Assembly: GCA_013397455.1 (NCBI GenBank)
Contig: VYZB01000924.1
Span: 88,204 to 152,203 of the forward strand
DNA from: Crotophaga sulcirostris
Taxonomy: Eukaryota; Chordata; Aves; Cuculiformes; Crotophagidae
DNA length: 64,000 nt
Direction of reading: 5' to 3'
Positions 48,906-61,094 of this stretch are shown in pieces (position 1 is the stretch's first letter; the number at the start of each line of letters is the position of its first letter). The notes under the pieces were generated by a model. It had not been told where the DNA came from. It did not search any database and saw nothing but the letters and a program-made list of their open reading frames with translations. The translations under genes were made by a program, and so were the position numbers.

Positions 48906-51360
48906 AAACTCAGACCTCACTGCCCAAGTCCAGCAGCTGGAACAGCGTGTGCTTGTCCCATGGATCTGCTCGTGCTTTAACAGTGACTTCCCTAGCATTT
49001 AGCACAGACACTCCTGTTTTCAAACAGTCAGTGTGAACCTGACCGTGAGCCCAGCCTCCCCCAGGACCCACTCTGATGAGTGCTGAGTTGCTCAGACCCT
49101 GTAAGATATATGGGACTGTGACAGCCACAAAGGCACTTCCACAGCCCCACCTCCCTGGGATGGAGGGGTCATCCTTACAAATCATTGGCTGCTCCCTGAA
49201 AGATGGTCCATGCTTAAACCCCAGATAATAATTTCACAAATTTATGAAGGTCACAAACAATATTAAGAGTTCAACCCAAGCCAAGAGTAATGCAGCCAAC
49301 GCAGGAGGCAAATTGAGCAAAGAGGAAAAGATTGCAAGAGCCCATAATCTTGCTCCAGAGAGCAAAGAGTTTAGAAATTATTAAACAGTTCTTAGTATTT
49401 CCAGCCATCTGGCCCGCATTTCTCCACTTATTCCATCAGACATATGTTGCTTTTATCGTCACCACTGCCAGCTCTCCCCTGCTCTCTGCAAACACACGCA
49501 GCCTCCACTCTCTGCTCATTTCCAGCTCAGCACAAAGCAGAGGCTGTGAGTTCAGCTCAGTGCACACTCCCAGCAAGTGAACGTGCCTGTTTGAGCCACT
49601 TCCACCAACGGATTTCTCCCATTTGTACCTAAAAAAATCAGTGTTTGCACAAAACAAGGCAGCTCTGGCAAACTGAGATGCAGTTCCAAGTTGGGAACCC
49701 CACTGCTACAAAGCAGCATTGCTCCACCAAAGCCAACAGCACCTCATCCATTAGCCAGGGTCTGGAAGGACCCTCCTCCAGCTGTGAAGGTGTGGAGGAC
49801 CCAAGTCCACAAAAAGAATGTTTTCTCTCAGATCCCTCACTGCTCTTTGACCCTACTACACACAAGCTCTGTAATAAAACATCCAGGCCATCCCTGCCAA
49901 GCTGCAGCACCACAAACCTCCTTGATCAGCCCACTCTTTGCACCTTTCATTTCCAGCTCTGATTTCTTCCCTCCAACAAGCAGAACATCTGTCCAGGCTG
50001 AGGCCAGAAGCCACAACTATAACAGACAGAAAAGGAGAAAGAGGAATGCTGCTCTGCTCCCATCATCCGAGCCAATAACATTGCCCTTGACCACTACAGT
50101 CTTCAAAAGGCAAGAGAACAAGGAATTGCAGCAGCCTGTCCATGGATGGTCAATGCTGTCACACCCGTGTTGGACATGGGAAGAGACCTATGAGCCACGG
50201 AGGTTGTTTTGGAGCTTCAAACATCACAAACAAGAAGATAGAGCTGTTGGTTGAGATCAGGCTTAGCTCCCACCAAGCATGAAAACTCCACCCATGGCAC
50301 TTCTGCTACCTGCAGATGACTGCTTTCCCACGGTACAACTCTTATCCCCCAGCAAAGCACACCTTCATCTTCACATCAGCTTTGAGTTCCTCTTCCACGA
50401 GGCTCCTCTGAAGACCGCCCTTCAAGCGGGAACAGTCTCTTGAAGTTCACAACAGGGCAAGGAGTGAATTACCTTTAATTACAGACTGTCCAGGGTCTTA
50501 AGTATCAGGCCAAGTATTACCAGATGTGCAGGGATCTCTGTCAAAGTGATCTGCAGGCTTGAATGCCTGTTTGGATATTTAATATGTCGGTATCTGGGGT
50601 GTGAGGGTCAGAGCCAGGGTTTTCAGTGCAGATGTTACAAGTCTTTTCTGCTCTTAGCATCACCTTTTAATAACACCATAAATCATCAGGCACTTCTCAG
50701 GTGACCACGTAATTGCCCATTTGTGTATTTGAGCAAGCTTATCTGGACTCTTACTCTTTGCTGCCATAAAAAACTGCTGGCAAAGGAGACCTGCTGAGAG
50801 CAAACGCCAGGGCTTTGCATGCCCCATCTCTCCTTCCACAAGTCATCTCTTGGCATCTGTGCTTCAGATGCACCATGGCAGCGCACGGAAAAGACAAGTA
50901 ACTGATACAGGAAGATTAAAAAAAAGGTTGGATGGGTCTGTTCCTAATGTGAGCCTTGCTGCTCACAGCCCTTTGATTGCAGCAGAAATAAAAGATGGAA
51001 ACTCACTGGAGGCAAAGGAATTAATTAAAAGGAGAATAAAGGAGCATCAGTCTGTCGGAGTCCTGGCATCAATTCTGAGACTGGTTTTGAAGTGGCAACA
51101 GTTTTACTCGTTCTTTAAAGTTGCTCTTCTACATCCTGCACAGTGACTCAGGGAGCTGACGTGCAGCGTGTCTAGGGCCTGAGGCTAACGGTCAGCCAGG
51201 CAACCCAGCCAGCACAGGACCCACCTACCTGCCCACCACTGGGGACACCCAGCCACTGCCACAGCATCCTCCACCTTCTTCTGCTTCAAGGGTCTACCTC
51301 CAGACCCAGGAGGAGAGAAGATTTCTGTAGAATTCAAATCTCTTCATAAACGCACACAGG
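48906..51360. other. Gene-free stretch
   Basis: No exon, repeat or RNA gene recognised. The open frame of 187 codons at 49691-50254 has no domain and is read as chance. Confidence 0.55.
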
Positions 51361-51423
51361 AGTTGGACTCGACGATGCTTGTGGGTCCCTTTCAACTCAG
51401 AACATTCCATGATTCCATGATCC
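51361..51423 (+). mobile_element. CR1 LINE 3' end fragment
   Basis: AGTTGGACTCGACGATGCTT, GTGGGTCCCTTTCAACTCAG and tail ATTCCATGATTCCATGA. Related to the copy at 27115. Confidence 0.88.
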
Positions 51424-54225
51424 CACACTGAACTGTTTTCTTGTGACCCACTGAGATCTTTCAACCATGGTGGAGCCACTGTCCTTCTCCAGACGGCCCA
51501 CACTCATTTGGGACTTGTAAACAGTCTCCAGATGGTTTCATAACTCTACAAGAAATCACTGCTGAGTTTTTTCTCTAGGTGAGAAGAACCCTAACCACCT
51601 TGAGCCAAACCACAGCTCAGACTGGGACTGTCTTCAAACACTGCCATGCACATACATATGGACTATGATTCTCCAAAGCTTGTTTCTCATTCCTGAGCCT
51701 ACAGTTTTCCTGTGTTCAGGAGATACTTGCTACAAGCAAGAACTGAAACACACCCTATCCAATGACTCCAGGGGCTACACCAAGTCTTTTGAGACTCATA
51801 ACAAAATCAGAAGAGTCCCCAACCCTGCCCTCCATCCAGAATGTGCTTTAAAAATTTCTGTTCAGCTGCCATATGAAAGCAGGATCCTTCACCAAGAGCA
51901 TCCCAGCTGAGCTCAGGAGGGTTTCACAGCCAGATTTCTTTCCAAAGGGCACTGGTTACCCTTTCTCTTCATCCATGAACTTGGCCCTAACTTCACCCAA
52001 ATAGGTGCATGGCATTTAGGGACTGTTTTCAGGTCAGAATTGGACACATCCCCCACACGCAACGCTATGATGTAACTCAACAGCCTCTGAGGCCGTGCCA
52101 CCAGAAACCCGATAGCAACAAGGTGTCTGTTAACACTCAGCCAACTGGTTGAGCTGTGATGGAAACGCTGACGCGAGGCTCCCACCACTGGAGTTAGGTG
52201 GTCACCAAACCTTGGCAGAACTGGTACATCATTGAAGCCCTAATTTGCCTTTATTTTAAAGAATGTTTGCCTAGAAAAAAAGTGTTTAGAAGAGGTCTTG
52301 CACCACCAGTGATTAATGCTAAAAAGAAATCACTCATTCAAGGTTCCTGGTCAGTAATTCAAGATTTAGGGACCTTTTACATGACAGAGACCTTTTTGTG
52401 ATCCCTGCTGTGAACACAGCAAGCCCCCACATGCTTTCTGATACACTTTGAAGCAGAGAAATCTTAATTTTTAATATACATAACAAGATCAGAACTAACG
52501 AGGCTACCCCTTGTTATCTGTCTTGTAACAAGATGAGGATCAAACTGAGAGCGCTCTCGGAGAGGACGGGTTCCACCGGCACCGCGCGTCCTTCCCATCT
52601 GCGTGGTGGGTAATTAGCCGGCACGCCACGCTCGCAGCCCGCGCCCAGGCTAATTACTGGGACCCACTGGGACCCACGCAGCTGTACCAGGCTTGGCAGC
52701 CCCCTCTCCTCCCCAAGGCTGATGGGCTCTGGCACCATCTCTGCTCCCTGTGAAGCACCAGAGATGAGCTCCGATGCCCAGCACAGGGCAATGCCCACCC
52801 TGCCCGTGTGCCCCGAGATCCAGGGCAGGTCTGGGTCATTGCAGGAGCAGTTCTTCCTGGTGGTCTCCTAAAAGAGCCCAAGCATGCTGCAGACCTACAG
52901 TAGAGGTCCTAGTAGGTAGGTCCTACAGGGATCTGAAGTAGAGCCAGTGTGGCTGGAGACACCCTTCATCACAGCCTGGAAGGAAGCCAGGTTCATGGAA
53001 CAGGCACATGGAGAACCACAATCACAGAGACGTGTGACACGAGTGACCAGGAGCCTTGTATCAGGGCTGACACCAGGATAACACCCTCTAGCAAAACCAT
53101 AACCCGTTGTACTGCCATTTAACTCACCCCACCTGAGATGAGGTCTGAGCTTCACACCCAGGTGGATGCAGAGTACCACCACCCTTTCAGCAACCGTCCC
53201 TGTCCACAGAAACTCAAAATAAGTAATAAAGCACAACTTCAGCTGCAGGAACCAGCATGGACCCCAGGAAAACCTGGCAGGTGAGAGCAGGGTGGTGCCC
53301 TGGCTGCTCATGGCCCCTTCCCTGGACCAGGCTGCTGGGATGCTCCCACCACCGCAATCAGCCCCTGGTCTCCCATGGGTGCACTGACCCAGCAGCAGCA
53401 CACGCCCTCCCTGCGGGGCAGGATCAGGTCCCTGAGGATGCCTCTCTCCCTTCTCTTTCTGGCAGCAGCCTGGCCCCTGCCCGACGGATCCTTTGTGAAG
53501 GAGAGGCACCAGCAGCAGCTCCGCGCCGCCCGGGTGGCAGTGGAGCGGATGCAGGTTGTCACGCTTGGGTCTCCGACACCGCAGGGGGACGTTCAACTCC
53601 CTCCCTCCCCCAAAAACAGGCTTTTCATGCAGACAAACGATCCCTTCCCTTAACAAAACCCAAATTCCCAGCTGAAAGTACTTGGCAGCGGCCTCTTGAA
53701 ATTTTTCTCATGGCTTGTGTGCCTTAGGAACATGACTTTCTGAAATATAAAAGCAGCCAGAGGAAGCGACTGATGCTCTTGTTGAAGAATAACACCCCTC
53801 TCCACCCCGGCTACGTGCCCTGCTGGGTTGTTGCTCGTCAGGATGGAGCCAACAGGTCCAAGTGGCTGAGAAAAGCTCTTCCCGGCCATCAGCAATCCAC
53901 CCAGTTCTGGAGAGCCACCACAATGACAGGGGTAGGGATAAGAGGGGTGGCCAGCAGCCCCCTCCCGCTCCACAGCATCTATTGACAAGTGGCAGCAGTG
54001 AGGGATTGCGCTGACGAGCGCCTGATCAATGGCACTTATTGAGCCCCCTCCGTGCTCCCAGTAATTGGAGGATTTCTTTCGCTTCCACTTTTATTGATGT
54101 TTCCTCCCTGGTGGGGTGTCCGTGGGGGTACATTGTCACTTGGAATTACAGGGGAGCTTAGCAGTACAGGCAGGGTCAGGAAGAACGGCACGGCACGTGG
54201 TGTGAGGCATCCAGCCAGGAGGGGA
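51424..54225. other. Gene-free stretch with one exon-like segment
   Basis: It contains a CpG cluster at about 52545-52660 and a plus-strand exon-like segment at 53466-53554 behind a strong pyrimidine tract. No gene can be assigned. Confidence 0.5.
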
Positions 54226-54454
54226 AGACTTAGTTTGGATATTAGGAGGAATTTCTTTACTGAAAGGGTTCTCAGATACTGGAACCACTGCCCAGGGAGG
54301 TGGTTGAATCACCATCCCTGGGGATGTTTAAAAGATGAGTAGATGCCATACCTGGGGACATGGCCTTATGGCAGATTTAGCAGGACTGGATCAATGGTTG
54401 TTCTCGATGATCTTAAAGGTCTTTTCCAACTGAAACCATTCTGTGATTCTGTGA
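54226..54454 (+). mobile_element. CR1 LINE 3' fragment
   Basis: TTGGATATTAGGAGGAATTT, CTGCCCAGGGAGGTGGTTGA, CGATGATCTTAAAGGTCTTT and tail CATTCTGTGATTCTGTGA. Confidence 0.94.
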
Positions 54455-55467
54455 AAGCTTCGGGGCATGATCAACACCCACAAACCGCCTTGGGGAAGTA
54501 AAAAAATGTAATAAAATAACCTCAAGTAAGACTGCAGAAGTGGGAGATGCATTTCAGGATTCTGCCCTATTGGAGCAGAGAGGGAGAGCGTGTAGGCAGC
54601 TCTACCTTCATCTGGAGCAGGGAAGCAGCACTCTGCTCCCGGGTCCCCTGCTCACTGTCCTGAGGTTTGCTTTGGAGGCTGGATGTCACCTGCACCAAGG
54701 AAAGAGCCTGTGCAGGCTCACAGAGGAGCCATCCTGCCCTTGGCTGGGTGCCGGTGTGGGGGGCAGAGGGGGACAGGCAGCAGCCAGCCCTGCCCAGCCC
54801 AGACCCCCCAGGGCAGGCGTTTGGGATGCTGCGGGCTCTGGAGCAGCTGGGAAGTTGGGCGGTGCAGGAGAGCCCCCACTGAGTGGCACCACGCAGCGCC
54901 GGGCAGGAGGCAGAAGCATGATGTGGCCTCCAGGGATGGGATCTGTCACTTTTCTTGTCCCTTCCTATCAATCACCGGTGGATCCTTGTTTTTTTCTATT
55001 TTGCACAATACAGTACCCACTAAAAACGGCTGCTAATTCAGCAGCAGAACGAGCCCAAAGGGTGCAGACGGGGCAGGCGAGATGGCCAATTCTTCACTCC
55101 AACCACAGAAACACCTCCCGTGCCCCCGTGGGTGGGTGTGCACACAGCCACGGCCACACGCGCTGTTTAGGGGCTAAGTAATAAATCAATAGCAAAGTGG
55201 TCAGCCTCTCCCTCGGCAAGGACGCTTAACAAGGTCACAGCCTTATTCTCTCCAGACTAATGAGTGGAGATTACTAATAAGACCTCAGTGACAAGTGACT
55301 ATATTAATGTAATTCTCTCCTGCTTGTAATCAATTTTGTGTATTAAAATGCACAGCGGTTTTGGCTGCTTGGGATGCTCGCGCCACCCCCAGCGCTGCGG
55401 AGTTGCTGGCTGGGAAAGAGGAGTCTGATTCCCCTTCTGTCTCTGCTGGACCACAGGGTTTCCTCCA

Positions 55468-55505
55468 CAGAGCACACTCAATTGTACAAAATTGAGTGTG
55501 CTCTG
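55468..55505. repeat. Perfect 16-bp inverted repeat (hairpin)
   Basis: CAGAGCACACTCAATT (55468-55483) and its exact reverse complement (55490-55505) are separated by GTACAA. The right arm ends on the first bases of the CR1 fragment beginning about 55501. Confidence 0.95.
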
Positions 55506-55671
55506 CCCAGGGAGGTGGTGGAGTCGCCAGCCCTGGAGGTGTTTAAGGGGAGATTGGATGAGGCACTCAGTGCCATGGTTTAGATGATGGGTTGATGTTA
55601 GTGTTGGGTTGTAGGTTGGACTCAATGATCTCAGAGGTCCTTTCCAACCTTGTGATACTGTGATACTGTGA
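55501..55671 (+). mobile_element. CR1 LINE 3' fragment, GTGATACT-tailed
   Basis: CTGCCCAGGGAGGTGGTGGA, GAGGCACTCAGTGCCATGGT, TCAATGATCTCAGAGGTCCT and tail GTGATACTGTGATACTGTGA. 5' truncated next to the inverted repeat. Confidence 0.95.
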
Positions 55672-58600
55672 AAATCACTCCCAGGAGGAGCCCAGCAGCA
55701 CATCCCGCTCCTGTTCCCCACTTAAAACATTTCTGTGCTGGTGCTTTAAGAGCCCAAAGAGCAAAAGTTTTCTGCAGCTGCCTATGAGAAGCTAATTTCA
55801 GCCTTTCCACCTCATATTTCAGTCTCGAAAGGTGCTGGTCCTAGCACTCTGCATGCTCCAGGTCAGAGCAATTCATGACCTCATGACACCAGCAGCCCCA
55901 AACTGAGCCACAAGTGCTGGACCAGGGATGCTCTTTTTGGAGAGCATCTCAGCCAGGCAGAGCCATCCCTGCTGTCTCCAAGTACCAGCAGCACCAGGAT
56001 CACTTGCAGGTTCAAACTCAGTTAGCTGAGCACGCTGCCTCTGCACCCTGGTTGCCACTCCAGCAGCCTGCCTGACTCCAATATTCCCCATTTGCATTTC
56101 AAACGACTCTTCAGATCCAGAGTGACTCACTTATGAGATGCATGAATAATGTGAGAGACATTTAGACTTCTGTGATCCCCGAGCTCTCTCTGCACTGAGG
56201 GAGAAGGAGGCAAAACCAAATGAGTTGCTGTGAATTTTCCACATAGTACCATTACTACCACAAAAGGTGAGGATGTATAAACTCGAGCAGCCACGAGTAC
56301 ACGACACGTCGGGGCCTCAGACCCTGCCAAAGAGAAAGGATTGCACAGCCCAGAAAGGCTCCTCCAGCCCAGGACACATGATGGAAGCTGTAAGGCCAGG
56401 CTCGTGGTGCCCGGGAGCTCAGGCAGAGCTGCACTGAGAGAGTTGTGCAGAATCAGACCTGCACTTCTCTGGACTCTCAGCGCAGCTGTGGAAAGCTGCA
56501 GTACATTTCTGTGCCTGCCATTTCTTTATTACAGAGCAGAGCTGGCCCACCCCACACAGGGGCAATAGTTCAGACAAGTCCAGGGTAACACAGTCTGCTA
56601 AAAAAATCCGGGTCAGATCCTGCAAACCCTGCTTTGGGAGAGCAATGCAAGGCATCCCCCATCCTCTTGCAAGGAAAGACTCACTTTAAACCATCCCCCA
56701 GGTGGTGCCCACACTGGAGCAGACCTGGTCAGCCTGTGCCTTCCAGTCACAGGTCAGGCTTCCAAACAAGTGCTTTCCAAAGACATGCAGAAAGCCACCC
56801 AGAACGTCCCTCTGCTCCTCACTTGATTCACTTCAAATGCACCAGAAAAATGTGGTGCGAGGTGCAGACGGAGATCCAAGAGCTCTGCTGGTTACCCTGC
56901 CATTCAAACCCCCAGGCAGAGGGGCTGATGGTTTTATAACCCTCTGGAGGAAAGCAGGGAGGGCACAGTTGGCAGGGTCACCGGGCACAGCTCTGCACTG
57001 CAGGCAGAGCTCGCTGATGGGGCCAGTAGGCACGCTGCACCCAACTCAGAGCATCTGAGCCTCCCCCCCAGCACATGGCTTGGCCTCACTGGAGGCCTGA
57101 AACACAGCACGAGAGCAAGGGTAGGAATTCTAAGCCATCCGAGAGGCTCCGTGGAGGAAGGCAGCAGCAGGGACAGCTTTCAGGGCATGGCTGTAGGGAG
57201 AGCAGCCCATCCCAAGGGGCTCTGGGTAGCCAGCTGGGCAATGCCACCCTGCCTCAGCCCCTTTGGCCATCCCAAGGACTAGGATGTGGGGAAGGAGCCA
57301 CCAGGCTCTGGTCTCGCCCAGCTTCTGGAGCCCCATCAGCTCCCTGGATCCTGCAGGACGTGGGAGCATCCCTGTGACGCTGGCTGCCTCCCTAAGCAGG
57401 AGGATTTCCAAAGCCCTTTGAAAAGCCATTTGAAGCTAAGTCCTGGTATTAAACCTGGCCTTTCATTAGGCAGGTTTTCAATCTCTGCCCAAGCCTGCCT
57501 CAGCAAAAAGTTTCTTAAAAGGTCAGGAAGAAGCTTTTAAGGATCTTTGCCAATTAACTATTGTCGCCCCCTCTGCGGCTCGATGCGAGCTGCCCACTTC
57601 CGTGGCAGGGGATGGCAATTACTGTTTTATAAATAAGCTTTGAAGTCTCCTAAGTAATAGTCTCTCCTTGCCTAAAAGCACCCTCTAAATCCACTGGCCT
57701 TTTCCACCTTCTGTCACTGGCTGCATCTAAAAATAATCTAGGAAAAAAGACCCCTAACACATTGAGAAACTCAAACTCTCTCCTGCTCTGCGATGACTCT
57801 TTCTCCAGCCCCCTACCAGAAGTCCTGCAGATTTCAGAGCTGGTTGTGAACTTTCTAAGATATTGGACATCTTTTCAGAAGTTCTCTGCAATAAAAAACC
57901 CTGCCCATGTTTAGATGTTTACATCTCTTGCCCCTGGGCTTACAAGAGAGTAAACAGGGGAGTGCATGAATGAAGAAGCACTTTCCAAAAGTATTGATTC
58001 ACATCATATTCATTTTCTAAGCCAGCCCCACAATTGCTGGGTACCCAGATTTTATATATTTATTTAAGCAGCCTGAGATAGCAACACTGGCAGCCTTTAA
58101 ACCCTTTAGAAACTCAGGTTACTCCTGCACACCCCGCTGCACAGCCTGTATATAAAACCACCATTTATTTCAAAGAGACAGCGTTAGAGAAAGCATTCCT
58201 CAGCCAGGAAGACCACGACTCGTTCCACTCCACAAGTCACAGCTTTTATCCGAATAAATCGCAGCCAACACCAACAGGCAGCTTTAACCACTTCAGCCTG
58301 ACACCAGCTACGCAACGACGCAGGGAATAACCCGACTTAATTTTGCCTTGCAGCTGAGCCAGCCTGAAATTCAGACTCATAAACCTGCTTGTATCAGCAA
58401 GAAGCACTTCATCAGCTTCGGTGGGCTTTGGATCGGGAACAAAACTCGGGAGCTGCCACATGAAAGCAAGGGAATAATATCAGCATGAAAGCGGGGGGGG
58501 CAAGCCATGCTCCTTGCCCCATCATTGAGTGGGTGTCGGTGGGAAAGACCCCCCTTAAACCAAGCAGGCACAGCCCCTCTCACCTGCCCTCCCTAATTCC

Positions 58601-61004
58601 TGCCTAGAATCCTTTTAAACAATTTCAAATGTTAATTGCTCATCATGGCAGTAAAAGCTATTTTTAATCCCATGTGAAAGTAGTTTGCAGAAGACCCAAC
58701 TTTGCGTGTGTTAGAGATGATTGCCCCCCAGGTACAGGCAGGGCTGTGATTTGGGGAGCAGTAAAATGCGGACACAGCATCGCAGGGACACCTGGGCAAC
58801 CACAGCACTTCAGCCCTGTCCTAAGGGTAGGGCTGGGACTAAAACCTTGCCTAAAACCAAATCCAAAATACTTTGCATTATATAAAAACTTTAAAATATC
58901 TTCATAGCTACAAAACCACAGCTTTTTTTTCCTGCAGTTTTTCTTTAGTTTTTCTAAACACGGGGCTAAGGATGGGGGAAGCTGATACAGAAAGGCCTTA
59001 TTTTTGTAACGACAGTGTGAAAAAAAAAAAAAAGATCACGAAGTAACAAATCCGAAAAGCATGGTGCAGGACTGAGTTTCTGCAAATGGACCAAGAGAAA
59101 CAAGGGCCACTTCAGCTGCAGAGCACTGAAATGTGAGTCTACCGGGAGAACAGATTAGCTGGTGTCAATGAATAAAGATAATGTCCCGGCGCAGCTCTCA
59201 GTGCATCGCCATCCGACTCCACGCAAGATCCTTTTGTCTCTTCCCACCTATGTGTTTCTTAAATGTGCCTGTGAAAAGCTCTCCCTGGAAGGGGATACAA
59301 GCTCGGTGCCAAAATGCAGCCTGGTGTCTCCAGCATAGCTGAAACGTCGGGTTTTATTCAACAGCTTATGCTATAGAGTGTCTTGATCTGTCTGTACAAT
59401 CACAACACACACAAAAAACCCTCAAGGCATCTACTTAGCTCTACTTTTCAACTGCCAATAACACTCACAGCTAAAGTCAAAAGAGCAGCGCTGGAGCCGC
59501 GTCCTTTCCCTGCCGCTCAAAGGCTGCGGGGTTGCAAGGTTCGGAGATAACAAAGTCTGGCTCAAGAAATCCTGGATGCCTTTCAAGAACATTATTAGCT
59601 CCCATGAATGGGGTTGAAGGAGGCAGGGGAAAAAAAACTCACATTGCATGTAGCAGCTCTGTGCTAACCATCCATCTCCCCTGGGCAAACGCACACAGTC
59701 CCAGGCTGGGACACCGCAGCATTGTCTAATGCATGCACAGAGTAATGCATGACAACCCACATAAAAAGTTCCTCCTCCCGCATGCAAACCTGTATGTGCT
59801 GCAGCTGATGGAAAGGAGAAAGGACAATAAAAAGCTAAATTCAGCCTGCGAGAGGTTCAGGGCTCTGTGGCATGGGAGATGCTCGGCAGTGATGCCCATC
59901 TCTGTGTGCCATCCCAGCTGGCTGTGGGGATCCAGCCTGGCCACTCACTGGGAAGCATTTGCCAACTGTTAGTAGCCATCCCACACTATTTTCTACTACT
60001 TCTGCCCCAAAGTGTAAGAAAATAAATTCTTTACACTTCCCATGAGATCCGGTGTGTGCCATCACCCCAGGGCGCAGTTTCCCAGTGCTGCTTTCCTGCA
60101 GCATACTTGGATCAGGGACGTGGAGGGTTCTTGGGAACCTCCCCATTCCTGTGCAACTCTTTCTTTGGCTACTGGGAAAAAGCAAGAAGAGGAGATGGAA
60201 AAGAGGGACTCAGCTCATAGATAGATCATACAAGATCAAGACAGAGCAACACTATCATATTCAGCTGACGTCGCTGCAAAGTTTCGGGCATGGAGACAAG
60301 GAAACTGTTCTCTGGATAAGCCACACCAGGCTGAATTCCCAAAAACTCCCTTTTATGCAAACCAGTGTCTGCGAAGAGCCTTCCCTGCACCACTTGGTGC
60401 TCCCAAGGTACTGGGACCCACTGGGTCTCCTGCCCTTTCCCCAGTTGTTATGGTGCAAGGCAGACAGAGCGGGCTGCACCTCCAAGCAACATCGAGTGGC
60501 CGCGTGAGAAAGGAACCCAGCTCTGGCAACCAAAACGGGAACAATCCCATGCAAAGATCTCAGCTACACCCCCGAAACAGCACCGGCAGAGCAGAGTCCA
60601 CTGGAGAGCCCGCCAGAGCACATAACCCACAGCCCCACTTGCACAGGCATGGCACGAAAGGCAAACACTGAGCACTCCAAATGCTGCCCTGTGACCCCAA
60701 CCCTGCTCCCCCTCGCCCCAAGAAGACCCCAGGCTGAAAGCAAGCCCTGTTCTGCACACGCAGAGGGGGTCGCACCCATTACAACCTACCCAACCCAGCC
60801 CAGAGCCACAGCCTTTCTCAGTTCACACCAGTCAGGGAAGGATTTGGCCCCGTACCGTCATGCTGAGCATCTCCTCAAATGTTTGCAAAGAGGTTCTAAA
60901 CATCACTGGTAAACATCTCAGATTCAGTGAAGCTCTTAACGATTGCCTTCGCCTATACTGATGAACAGACGGACACACGGTTCCTGTCCCAAACAGGACA
61001 CTTG
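55672..61004. other. Gene-free stretch
   Basis: No exon or RNA gene recognised. Mixed composition with a TATATTTATTTA patch near 58050 and an A13 run near 59020-59035. Confidence 0.55.
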
Positions 61005-61094
61005 TATCACAGCATGACAAGGTTGGAAAGGACCTCTGAGATCATCGAGTCCAACCTATAACACAACACCAACCCATCATCTAAACCACGGCAC
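61005..61094 (-). mobile_element. CR1 LINE 3' fragment
   Basis: TATCACAGCATGACAAGGTT, GGAAAGGACCTCTGAGATCA and CAACACCAACCCATCATCTA: inverted CR1 of the GTGATACT-tailed subfamily. Confidence 0.93.

Noticed and set aside
52895..53656. 253-codon minus-strand open frame
   Set aside because: No domain resemblance, and it overlaps the better-supported plus-strand exon-like segment.
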